From: Chlorobiaceae bacterium
Lineage (GTDB): Bacteria > Bacteroidota > Chlorobiia > Chlorobiales > Chlorobiaceae
Length of the DNA: 64,000 bases
Direction of reading: 5' to 3'
Assembly (NCBI GenBank): GCA_013334865.1
Contig: JAAXWS010000001.1
Span: 95,067 to 159,066 of the forward strand
Shown: in pieces, positions 1 through 8,700 of the stretch
Position numbering within the stretch: the first letter of the stretch is position 1
How the letters are laid out: each line of letters starts with the position of its first letter
Made by a program: the position numbers and the translations under genes
The notes under the pieces: model-generated
Told to the model about the DNA's origin: nothing
What the model saw: only the letters and a program-made list of their open reading frames with translations
The model's database searches: none

Positions 1-1574
1 ACCGACCTCAGCCCCCGCAACGCCTGGCGGCGCGAACGGTGGCCGAAGCTCAGGCGTGCCGGTTCTTCCCGGTAATATTCGTGCTCCAGCACCCCCTCCA
101 GCGAAGCGATGGCGTAGGAGACCGATGGCGGCATCGGATCGGAGAAGATCACGGTGACATCCTCGCGGTGCTTTTCGCCGAACTCCACCGCGCTCATCCG
201 GTCGACCGCGTCGTAGGTATATCGCCCGGCGATGAGGATCGCCACTGAAAGGGAGATCATGATTACCGATACCGCCGATTTCCACGGGCGTCGTTCGATG
301 TTGCGCACGATGACCCGCACCGGCACCGGGAAACGCCGGCCGAATCCCCCCCTGTCGAGCAGGCCGGGCCGGTAGAGCGGAGGCGCCTCGGGCCGCATCG
401 CCTCGGCCGGAGGCAGCCGGACAGCCCGGCTCAGGGCCATCATGGCGCCGGCGACCGCCGCGGCGGCGCTCAGCAGCACGGCTACCAGGAGGTTTTGCGG
501 CCGGAACACATAGACCAGCTCGGCGAAGTTGTAGAAATCGCCGTAGACCCTGACCAGCCTGGTGCCGAGCCAGGCTCCGAGGGCGCTGCCGAGCAGGGCC
601 CCGGCAGCCGTGGGCACCAGGGCGAAAGCGAGGTAATGCCGACCGATCTCCGCGTTCGAGTACCCCATGGCCTTCAGCACGGCGATCTGCTCCCGCTGGG
701 TGCTCACGAGCCGCTGCAGCACGATGTTGAGCAGGAACACGGCCACGGCGAGGAAGATGGCTGGGAGCACCGTGATCTGGGTGCCGAGCTGCTTGATCTC
801 GTCCGAAATGAATCGGTCGGACAGCTGTTCATCACGCCCGTAGGCCCCGAGCGAGCCGTAGCGGGCGAAGAGCTGGTCAAGCCGCATGATCACCTCCTTT
901 GCGGAAGCCCCGTGGGCGAGCGTCAGCGAAAGGTCGTTGAATGCGCCGTCCATGTCGAGGGCAGACTCGAGCGCATTGCGGCTCATCCAGAAGACGCCGA
1001 ACCGGCGCTTGTCCGGGAAAAAGGAGCCCGGCTGCACCTCGTAGATATACTCGGGAGAGAGCCCGCTGCCGACGATGCGGAGCTCCTTCCAGCGGCCGTT
1101 GATCACCGCCCCGATCCGGGCCCCCGGCTTGAGGCCGTTTGCCTCCATGAAAGGCCTGCTGGCAACGACCTCTTCCGTCCTGCCGGGCTCGATCGATCGC
1201 CCTTCGACGATGAACAGGCCGTTCAGCGGGGCCTCCCCCCGTTCGGGAACAGAGATCAGGCGACCCGTAGCCGGTTCGTCGAGCCCAGGGACGTCGAGCG
1301 TGACATCGGTCACGATCCGGGTGGCGACCGTGGCAACCCCCGGAATGCGGCTCACGGCCTCCCGCCAGGGTTCCGGGGCGCGCTTGACCTGCATGAAGAG
1401 ATCGCCGAAACGGTAACGGCTGTAGTAGTTCCACCTCGACGCCTCGAGCGAGTACTTCACGCTGCTCATCGAGACGTAAACCGTAATGCCGCAGGCCACC
1501 ACCGCCATCACGGCGAACATCTGCCCCTTGAGGTGCAGCAGGTCCCTGTAGAGTTTTCTGGCAAGCGGCTTCAT
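1..1574 (-). CDS. ABC transporter permease, FtsX/MacB-like (partial, runs off window start)
   Basis: Manual translation of the minus strand from ATG at 1574: MKPLARKLYRDLLHLKGQMFAVMAVVACGITVYVSM..., with FtsX-like segment EQIAVLKAMGYSNAEIGRHYLALALVP; adjacent to an ATPase gene. Missing from the ORF track because it is open at the window edge. Confidence 0.88.
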   Translation of the reverse strand, partial: MKPLARKLYRDLLHLKGQMFAVMAVVACGITVYVSMSSVKYSLEASRWNYYSRYRFGDLFMQVKRAPEPWREAVSRIPGVATVATRIVTDVTLDVPGLDEPATGRLISVPERGEAPLNGLFIVEGRSIEPGRTEEVVASRPFMEANGLKPGARIGAVINGRWKELRIVGSGLSPEYIYEVQPGSFFPDKRRFGVFWMSRNALESALDMDGAFNDLSLTLAHGASAKEVIMRLDQLFARYGSLGAYGRDEQLSDRFISDEIKQLGTQITVLPAIFLAVAVFLLNIVLQRLVSTQREQIAVLKAMGYSNAEIGRHYLAFALVPTAAGALLGSALGAWLGTRLVRVYGDFYNFAELVYVFRPQNLLVAVLLSAAAAVAGAMMALSRAVRLPPAEAMRPEAPPLYRPGLLDRGGFGRRFPVPVRVIVRNIERRPWKSAVSVIMISLSVAILIAGRYTYDAVDRMSAVEFGEKHREDVTVIFSDPMPPSVSYAIASLEGVLEHEYYREEPARLSFGHRSRRQALRGLRS

Positions 1575-1581
1575 CCGGGGA

Positions 1582-2286
1582 TTACCATGAGAGTTCCGAA
1601 GGCGAGATCCTGGTCGCGTTGCGCCGGTCTTCGGCAACCTCGCCGCTGCGCAGGGTGATGACCCGGTCGGCCATGCCGGCGATGGAGACGTTGTGCGTGA
1701 TGACGAGCGTGGTGGTGCCAAGTTCGCGGTTCACCTTCTCGATCACTTCGAGCACCAGCTTGCCGGTGCGGTAATCAAGCGCCCCCGTCGGCTCGTCACA
1801 CAGTAGCAGCTCGGGCCGCTTGGCCACGGCACGCGCGATGGCCACCCGCTGCTGCTCGCCTCCCGAGAGCTGCGCCGGGAAATGGTGCAGCCGGTCGCCG
1901 AGCCCGACCAGCCGGAGAGCCTCGTCGGCCGGCATGGGATCCTCGGAAATATCGGTCACCAGCTGCACGTTCTCCAGCGCGGTCAGGCTCGATATCAGGT
2001 TGTAGAACTGGAACACGAAACCGATGGATCGGCGGCGGTATGCGGTGAGCTGCTGCTCGTCCGACGACGTCAGGTCGTTGCCCCTGAACGAGATCCGGCC
2101 GGATGTCGGCAGGTCCAGGCCGCCGATGATGTTCAGCAGGGTGGATTTGCCGCTGCCCGAAGCGCCCAGTAACACCACAAGCTCACCGGCAAAGAAATCG
2201 AGCGACACCTCCCTGAGCGCCGTGACCAGGACTTCGCCCATGCGGTACATCTTCGATACCCCGACGACCTGCAGGACCGGCTTCAT
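1582..2286 (-). CDS. ABC transporter ATP-binding protein (LolD/MacB type)
   Basis: Walker [10 protein letters not shown], signature [14 protein letters not shown], Walker [13 protein letters not shown]. Confidence 0.95.
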   Translation of the reverse strand: MKPVLQVVGVSKMYRMGEVLVTALREVSLDFFAGELVVLLGASGSGKSTLLNIIGGLDLPTSGRISFRGNDLTSSDEQQLTAYRRRSIGFVFQFYNLISSLTALENVQLVTDISEDPMPADEALRLVGLGDRLHHFPAQLSGGEQQRVAIARAVAKRPELLLCDEPTGALDYRTGKLVLEVIEKVNRELGTTTLVITHNVSIAGMADRVITLRSGEVAEDRRNATRISPSELSW

Positions 2287-2320
2287 GCGGCTACCCTCCC
2301 CTGAGCGACGTTATGGTTGC

Positions 2321-2902
2321 ATGCATGCACTTCAAGACAACAACAGGTTCTGGCGTCTGTTCATTTCCGTGGCGTCGCTGCTGTTCTGCGGCCTTTTTTT
2401 CCTATTTTCCGCAACATCCACATCAACCGAGCAGAAGCAGCCTCTCATGTCACAGGATATCTACCTCGTCGCGACCATCTCCGCGCTGCTCGGCGTAGCT
2501 GCCGGCATTCCTGCCGGCAGCTTCCTGCGGAGGAAAAAAACCTCGACAGCACGGGGAGCGGTCAGGATCGGAGCATCGACGGTCAGCGGCCGGGGCGCCT
2601 TCGCCGACAGGGCGATCGGCGCAGGCGATATCATCGAGCGCTGCCCCGCCCTCGAGGTCGCCGACAAGGACGTGGGCGGGGAGCTGCTCAACTACGTATT
2701 CTACGGGAACGCCGAGAACCTGCGCCTGGTGGCGATGGGATACGGCATGCTCTTCAACCACTCGCCGCAGCCCAACGTCGCCTATTACCGCGAGGACTCG
2801 ACGCTCGGTGCGGAGCTGGTGCTCTATGCACTGCGGGATATCCGCAAGGGCGAAGAGCTGTTCTACAACTACGGCGACGACTGGTGGACGACCCGGAAAT
2901 AA
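2321..2902 (+). CDS. SET domain-containing protein with N-terminal hydrophobic segment
   Basis: Frame of ORF 2024..2902; ATG at 2321 (alternative 2447). C-terminal SET signature: GRGAFADRAIGAGDIIE, GYGMLFNHSPQPNVAY, ALRDIRKGEELFYNYGDDWW. Confidence 0.82.
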   Translation: MHALQDNNRFWRLFISVASLLFCGLFFLFSATSTSTEQKQPLMSQDIYLVATISALLGVAAGIPAGSFLRRKKTSTARGAVRIGASTVSGRGAFADRAIGAGDIIERCPALEVADKDVGGELLNYVFYGNAENLRLVAMGYGMLFNHSPQPNVAYYREDSTLGAELVLYALRDIRKGEELFYNYGDDWWTTRK

Positions 2903-2904
2903 AA

Positions 2905-2969
2905 CTGGGGTCAGGTCTTGCTTTTTAGCATTTTCCTGGAAAACGCTAAAAAGCAAGACCTGACCCCAG
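2905..2969. repeat. 65-bp near-perfect palindrome (copy 1 of 2)
   Basis: ctggggtcaggtcttgctttttagcattttcc t ggaaaacgctaaaaagcaagacctgaccccag; 32-bp arms with one mismatch. Confidence 0.95.
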
Positions 2970-2981
2970 GCAACCCAGGCT

Positions 2982-4172
2982 CTACAGCCTCGCCGAAAGG
3001 ATAGCGCGCATGGCTGGCGCATCCAGGACGACGGCATTGCTCTTGCTCCTCGTCGCGGCCACGATCCCGTCGAGCTCCCCTTCGCTGACCCCGAACTCCC
3101 GCAACAGGGGGAACCCGAGCCCCTCCTGCCAAGCTTCGAGCTTCGCGACTAGCATGTCGCACCCATCTTCGACATTTTTCGACGGCGCTCCGGCAAGGAT
3201 TCCACCCACCCTGGAGAACTTCCCGAGCGCCGGATGCCTTGGGTCGATCCGCCGCAGGCCGTCGATGTTCACCTTCGTTGCCGAGGCAAGAAGGGTGGCG
3301 CAGAGGGTTCCGTGCGGGATGTCGTACAAGCCGCCGACCGAGGAGGCGAAGCCGTGCACGACGCCGAGGCCGGCATTGGCGAGCGCGACACCCGACATCA
3401 GGGCCGCATAGGCGATGTCGGCGCGCACGGCCGGGTCTGCGGCTCCGGCGGAGCATGCGCCCATGAAGGAGCGGCCGAACCGTTCCAGCCCACTCAGGGC
3501 GACGGCATCGGTATAAGGGCTGGCATAGGGAGAGAGGTAGGCTTCGACCAGCTGCGTGCAGGCATCCATGCCCGAGGCCGCGGTGAGGCCCGGAGGCATC
3601 GAGGTCATGAGTTCGGGATCGATGACGGCCATGTCCGGGACAAACGCCTCGTGGCGGAGCGAGCGCTTGTAACCGCCCGGGCCGACCCGACTGATGACGG
3701 CGTTGTTGGTCACTTCGCTGCCGGTCCCCGAGGTGGTCGGCACGGCGATGAACGGCACCTTCCGGCCGTCGTGCGGCATCAGCCCCTCGCGTCCTTCGAT
3801 GAAACGCTCGACAGGATGGTGTTGCTTGAGCATGGCGGAGATCGCCTTTCCGGCGTCGAGCACGCTGCCACCGCCGATGGCCACCACGGCATCGACGACC
3901 CTGCCCTGGTTGGCAAGGACCGTGCGATCGATCAGTTCGGGAGAGGGTTCCCGGTCCACCGCGGCCCGGACGATCCGGATGCCGTCACGGCCGAGCTCTT
4001 CGACCAGCATCGAAAGGCGTCCTGAACGCTGCAGGGCCGACCTGCCGGTTACCAGGAGCAGGTTCCTGCCATATTCAGCGCAAATTCCGGGCAGCATCGC
4101 GATCCGTCCGGCTCCGAACTGGATCCGGGGAAGGGGAAGGAGGGAGAAACTCGAAGCAGGATCACTCGACAC
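2982..4172 (-). CDS. iron-containing alcohol dehydrogenase family protein
   Basis: VVAIGGGSVLDAGKAI, PTTSGTGSEVTNNAVI, GVVHGFASSVGGLYDIPHGTLCATLL. Confidence 0.92.
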   Translation of the reverse strand: MSSDPASSFSLLPLPRIQFGAGRIAMLPGICAEYGRNLLLVTGRSALQRSGRLSMLVEELGRDGIRIVRAAVDREPSPELIDRTVLANQGRVVDAVVAIGGGSVLDAGKAISAMLKQHHPVERFIEGREGLMPHDGRKVPFIAVPTTSGTGSEVTNNAVISRVGPGGYKRSLRHEAFVPDMAVIDPELMTSMPPGLTAASGMDACTQLVEAYLSPYASPYTDAVALSGLERFGRSFMGACSAGAADPAVRADIAYAALMSGVALANAGLGVVHGFASSVGGLYDIPHGTLCATLLASATKVNIDGLRRIDPRHPALGKFSRVGGILAGAPSKNVEDGCDMLVAKLEAWQEGLGFPLLREFGVSEGELDGIVAATRSKSNAVVLDAPAMRAILSARL

Positions 4173-4623
4173 TGCTGAACCTCCCTTTCCTGATCAGCGG
4201 CTTGCGGCAATCGGGACAGAGCTCGGTCCGGCAGGGCACACCGTCGATGTGCGGTTTTTCATAACCGCACCAGAGGCAGACGCACACCTTCTCGCCTTCG
4301 GCCTGGAGCCCACGGCATTCGTGCTCGATGTTTCCGCCTTCGATGCAGATGGTCTTGCCATCGACAAGGGCTTCGGCCACCTTCTTCCTCGCCGACTGGA
4401 CGATCCGCCCGAAGGTCTGGCGAGACACCTTCATCTTCTCCGCAGCCTCGGCCTGGTACATCCCCAGCTTGTCGGCAAGGCGAATCGCCTCTACCTCGTC
4501 GACGGAGAGCACGACATTCTGTTGCCTGGAGGGAGGGATGCCTTCAGGCAGGAAACAGGTCACTTTCGGAAGACCTTCGACGGAACGGCAGTTCACCGGC
4601 CTACCGGCACGGGTGCTTTTCAT
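4162..4623 (-). CDS. DUF134 / UPF0251 family DNA-binding protein
   Basis: VVLSVDEVEAIRLADKLGMYQAEAAEKMKVSRQTFGRIVQSARKKVAEALVDGK; sigma-70 region 4-like HTH. Confidence 0.85.
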   Translation of the reverse strand: MKSTRAGRPVNCRSVEGLPKVTCFLPEGIPPSRQQNVVLSVDEVEAIRLADKLGMYQAEAAEKMKVSRQTFGRIVQSARKKVAEALVDGKTICIEGGNIEHECRGLQAEGEKVCVCLWCGYEKPHIDGVPCRTELCPDCRKPLIRKGRFSSVE

Positions 4624-4833
4624 GGTACACCTCGGGGGATGGGTTCAGCGTTCTTGAATATACCGGTCTGATCAGGGAAGCGGCTTCAGCACGGGCTGCA
4701 TCCCCGACCGGCAGGCCCCGAAATATTATCAATTGTTAACACGAAATCAAACACCAAGCAATAATTCAATCGTACTCCTCTTTCCTTCAATCCGCAGTCT
4801 CTCGAAACTCGGCACCGCAGCTCGCAGAACAGC

Positions 4834-5244
4834 TCAGGCCGTCACGGTCCTGACGTCGAACACCGGGGGCTCCATGATGTGCCGTTTCACCGCGCACAGA
4901 TTTGCGGCGCTGATGACGGCATCCTTGTATTTCTCCGGAAACTCCGCAGGCAGTTCGATGGTGATGGTGATCTTGCCGATACCCCGCCCGGTATCCCTGG
5001 CCTCGTGGCTCTGGACGATCCTGATGCCATCGGTCGGAATGCCCCTGCTCTGGCAGAACGAGAGCACGAAGATGCCTGCACAGGTGCCGATGGAGGCCAG
5101 GAACAGCAGGAAGGGCTCTGGAGCCGAACCTTCTCCGCCGGCATAGACGCCCTGGTCGGTCCTGATGGTAAATCCGTTGATCTCCGCATTGACCTTCTTG
5201 CCGCCTGCGAAGGTGACGATCATATCGTTGCCCATGGTACTCAT
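4834..5244 (-). CDS. OsmC family protein
   Basis: GSAPEPFLLFLASIGTCAGIFVLSFCQSRGI...AAEANLCAVK-like layout (actual AANLCAVKRHIMEPP) typical of OsmC-like proteins. Confidence 0.85.
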   Translation of the reverse strand: MSTMGNDMIVTFAGGKKVNAEINGFTIRTDQGVYAGGEGSAPEPFLLFLASIGTCAGIFVLSFCQSRGIPTDGIRIVQSHEARDTGRGIGKITITIELPAEFPEKYKDAVISAANLCAVKRHIMEPPVFDVRTVTA

Positions 5245-5379
5245 GTAGTTGCTGTGATTGGAAACGCCTTTTCCAAATTATACGCATATGCTCATAATCC
5301 AGCAAGAGAAATCACCACAATGCACCATCGGAGGAGCAGATTCATGGTCCGTCAGGCCGTGAAGGGAAGACCAGGGCCA

Positions 5380-6291
5380 TCAGGAGAGCTTCCGGACAAA
5401 AGCGTTGACGATCCTGACGAATGCATCGGGCTGCTCTTCCTGCGGGAGGTGGGCGCAATCAGGGATAACCTGCAGTTCGGCTCCCGGAAGCTCGCGCACG
5501 AGCCTCAGGCTCTCTTCGACCCTGACCGTCAGGTCGTGCTCGCCGGTAACCACCAGGGCGGGAACCGAGAGTGACTTCAGGCGCCGGTCGAGATGCAGGT
5601 GGTGCGTTTCGAGGAACAGTTCCCAGAACCCTCTCGACCAATCCCCGATCATCAGGTCCTGACGGAACGCCGCCAGGGTCGCATCCGAAAGGCGCTCCCT
5701 GACATGCCAGAACCCGCGGATGTTGCGGTCATAGAGCCTGGTGATGACGACCTTCATCAACCTCGAGAACACGGGGGTCATCGCCTTCATGAAGGGCTTC
5801 ATGAAGGACGGGACCTCGCTGGTCGCGTAACCGCTGTAGATCATGGCCCCGACGAGCACGAGCCCCTGCACGCGTTCCGGATGGCGGAGCGCCGTCAGGA
5901 GGGCCAGGGTGCCGCCGGTCGAGTTGCCCACCAGCACGGCACGATCGATACCGAGTTTCGTCATCAGCGCCGCGACCAGGTCGCTCTGGGCCTCCGGGCT
6001 GTAGCGTGCCCCGTTCTTCCTTGTCGGCACCGGCCGGGAGGTGCGGCCGAACGCCGGACGGTCGAAAGCGACCACGGTAGCACCGTCGGCCAGCGGCCTC
6101 ATGACATCACGCCACGAACGGATGCTGAGGAAACTGCCGTGCAGCAGCACGATGAACGGAGGCCGGCCGTCCCCGAACATTTGATAGTGCACCCGGAAAC
6201 CGTTGCAGTCGATGAACCGCCTGTCGGCATCCGCCCCGCCGGCCATGCTGGTGGTCTGATTCATGGAAATGGCTGTCTCATTATGTTTCAA
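5380..6291 (-). CDS. alpha/beta fold hydrolase
   Basis: LLHGSFLSIRSW, nucleophile elbow LVGNSTGGTLAL, GEHDLTV and CAHLPQEEQP. Confidence 0.9.
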   Translation of the reverse strand: MKHNETAISMNQTTSMAGGADADRRFIDCNGFRVHYQMFGDGRPPFIVLLHGSFLSIRSWRDVMRPLADGATVVAFDRPAFGRTSRPVPTRKNGARYSPEAQSDLVAALMTKLGIDRAVLVGNSTGGTLALLTALRHPERVQGLVLVGAMIYSGYATSEVPSFMKPFMKAMTPVFSRLMKVVITRLYDRNIRGFWHVRERLSDATLAAFRQDLMIGDWSRGFWELFLETHHLHLDRRLKSLSVPALVVTGEHDLTVRVEESLRLVRELPGAELQVIPDCAHLPQEEQPDAFVRIVNAFVRKLS

Positions 6292-6613
6292 CGGAAACTC
6301 CAGAATACGTCTAGCGAAATAACTGTCTCAAAGCGAGAATGCCGCACAATAACCACGCAGCAAATCACGGCACAAACTAACGGTCCCGAAAAAATACTCT
6401 ACGGCACAACCTGTTGCATCATCGGCAACTGGTTCACGCAATGGATGTTAACCCATCGCCGGAAATATTCATAAAACGATCACAAACATTTCTGGCACGA
6501 CTTTTGACAAAATACTGAGCGGTATACCGATGGCATCTCCCTAATTCAGGGAAAACACTGCCTGGGCGTACCCTGATATACGTCCTGAAACCATTAACAA
6601 CAAGATCAACACC

Positions 6614-7210
6614 ATGGCTAACAACACTCTACGCACAATCGTCGTCGGGTCAGCACTCCTGACTGCCGGTCTCTCTGGCAATGCGGCTGCCCAGACGGCG
6701 ACAGGAACATCGTCCCTGACCGTTACCGTGCCGGATGTCATCATCCTGGACTACTGTTCGAAACTGAACCTTTCCATCACTTCAGCAGCAGGTGAACTCC
6801 TGACAAACGAAACCGCCGACGACAACGCCTTCACCGCTGACATGGCCGGGGGAAGCGCCAGCGGAAGCGGCCTGTCTGGCGTCAAAACCTCAGCATTTGC
6901 CGGACTGAATGGATCAGCAACCTTCACAGCCTCCAAAGTTTGGGCAGTCAGGGGCTTCTCACCGAGCGGCAATGTGAAGGTCAAGGTAACAGGACCATTG
7001 GCGGGCGTGTTAACTAAAAACGGATCTACTTCGAATATCGGCGTTACGAACATCGCCACATTGACTTCCGGAGGTGGAAGCACCGAAACCCTCCAGCTGG
7101 CAGGCCTCACGCCGGTCTACGGCGATATCCGGGTCGCGCTCGATTTCGCCAACACGAAGACCAGCGGAGCTTACTCGGGCGATCTTACCATCTCGGCCCA
7201 AACACTCTGA
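6614..7210 (+). CDS. secreted fimbrial subunit-like protein 1
   Basis: Signal peptide (...GLSGNAAAQTA), beta-rich Ser/Thr/Gly-rich body, C-terminus LDFANTKTSGAYSGDLTISAQTL shared with the next ORF; upstream of chaperone and usher-like genes. Confidence 0.7.
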   Translation: MANNTLRTIVVGSALLTAGLSGNAAAQTATGTSSLTVTVPDVIILDYCSKLNLSITSAAGELLTNETADDNAFTADMAGGSASGSGLSGVKTSAFAGLNGSATFTASKVWAVRGFSPSGNVKVKVTGPLAGVLTKNGSTSNIGVTNIATLTSGGGSTETLQLAGLTPVYGDIRVALDFANTKTSGAYSGDLTISAQTL

Positions 7211-7221
7211 CCGGCACCGGC

Positions 7222-7824
7222 ATGAAAACGCACTCCCGCCAGAACACGGGGATATATTCGGCACGCAGACGCTCCGCAATGCGTGCCGGATGGCGTTTCA
7301 CGGCGCAGCTCCTGCTCTTCGCCGCTGCACTGATGCCGGTCCTGCCGTCCCGGCTGGAAGCGGCCAACCTGACCTCAACGATACCCGTCGCCCTCTCGCC
7401 GACGATGACGGAGATCCTTTCCGGCCTGAATCTTTCATCGACACAACCACAGGCGGAGTTCAGCGGGACATCCACATTCAATGGCGGCACGGTTTCCGGA
7501 ACCGGCATGGTCCTTGCCCAGAACAACATGACCTACACCATAACCAACATCCCGCTGTGGACCTTTACCAGCGGCAACAGTAACGCCTCTCCTTCAGCAT
7601 CCTTCTCGTTGAGCAACAATCCGCTCCAGAAAAGCAGCGGATCGGTTCAATCGAAGATATCGATCACCGTCGCCCCGGCAGCGACAAAACCATGGACGAA
7701 AAGCCAGAACAGAAATACCTACACCTATACCGGCTATGTCGACATCACCCTGGACCTGAGCAACACCAAGCTCTCCGGCAAGCACACGAACACAACGATA
7801 TCGATCTCGGTCAACAATCTTTAA
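7222..7824 (+). CDS. secreted fimbrial subunit-like protein 2
   Basis: Signal peptide, C-terminus LDLSNTKLSGKHTNTTISISVNNL resembling the preceding ORF. Confidence 0.68.
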   Translation: MKTHSRQNTGIYSARRRSAMRAGWRFTAQLLLFAAALMPVLPSRLEAANLTSTIPVALSPTMTEILSGLNLSSTQPQAEFSGTSTFNGGTVSGTGMVLAQNNMTYTITNIPLWTFTSGNSNASPSASFSLSNNPLQKSSGSVQSKISITVAPAATKPWTKSQNRNTYTYTGYVDITLDLSNTKLSGKHTNTTISISVNNL

Positions 7825-7843
7825 CCATAACACTCAAGCTCCC

Positions 7844-8677
7844 ATGATTGAACGACTCGCCGCAACCTGCCTCATGCTCCTCTCAGTCCTGACGGGAAGC
7901 ACCCTCGTCCGGGCGGAAGAGCCCGCCGGGCAACTGGCCATCTCTCCGGGCATCGTGGAACTGTCGATCGACAGCAAGCCGGCTATCGGTTCCATACGCT
8001 TGCAGAATCTGAAAAATGAACCCGTCAAGGTCAAGCTCTCGGTCTACAACTGGACGCTCGATGAACAGAACAATGTCAAACTGATTCCCGGATCACCGCA
8101 ATCGCTCGACCAGTGGCTGCTCATCAGCCCCCTGTCGTTCACGCTTGAGCCGGGCGGTTGCCAGGTGATCCGTTACTCGGTCAGGCCGAACGTCCAGCCG
8201 GAACCGGGCGAACATCGGGCACTCCTGTCCATCAGTGAGGAAGACTCGGGGAACGAGAGCTGGAAAGAGGGCATACGGCTCAAGTTCAACTATTCAATGG
8301 CGATGTACGGCTATTGCGGCTCAACGCACGAATCCGCTGAAATCGAAAGCCTCCTGCTCGACAGGCATGCGGGAGCGATCAGGGCCGTCGTTCGCAACAA
8401 CGGCAACATGCATACCCGCCTTACGGGTGATTACACCCTGTGGAAAGCGGGGACATTCCCCGGCTTCAAGGCCATGAAGGAGTACCTCCGGAACAGCACC
8501 GAATGGAGGAAACCCGAAGGCCTGATCGCCTCTGGATCCATCTTCAGCATGCCGGTTCTCCCGGGCCATCGCAGGACCATCACTGAAAGCCTGGGCGTTT
8601 CAGGTCAGAAAAGCGGATATGTCGTAGCCTTTAACGGAAAGCTCGGCGGACGCCAGATCGAAAGACTCTTTCAGTAA
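7844..8677 (+). CDS. PapD-like periplasmic fimbrial chaperone
   Basis: Signal peptide; Ig-like PapD features: IVELSIDSKPAIGSIRLQNLKNEPVKVKLSVYNW, CQVIRYSVRPNVQPEPGEHRALLSISEE. Confidence 0.82.
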   Translation: MIERLAATCLMLLSVLTGSTLVRAEEPAGQLAISPGIVELSIDSKPAIGSIRLQNLKNEPVKVKLSVYNWTLDEQNNVKLIPGSPQSLDQWLLISPLSFTLEPGGCQVIRYSVRPNVQPEPGEHRALLSISEEDSGNESWKEGIRLKFNYSMAMYGYCGSTHESAEIESLLLDRHAGAIRAVVRNNGNMHTRLTGDYTLWKAGTFPGFKAMKEYLRNSTEWRKPEGLIASGSIFSMPVLPGHRRTITESLGVSGQKSGYVVAFNGKLGGRQIERLFQ

Positions 8678-8700
8678 TCCACAGGAACCGCCTGAAAGCC

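Noticed and set aside
495-1658. 387-aa plus ORF
   Set aside because: Antisense to the partial FtsX-like permease, which has clear membrane-protein character.
6490-6530. Sigma70 promoter ttgaca...tatacc before the fimbrial locus
   Set aside because: Spacer is only about 13 bp; too weak to call.
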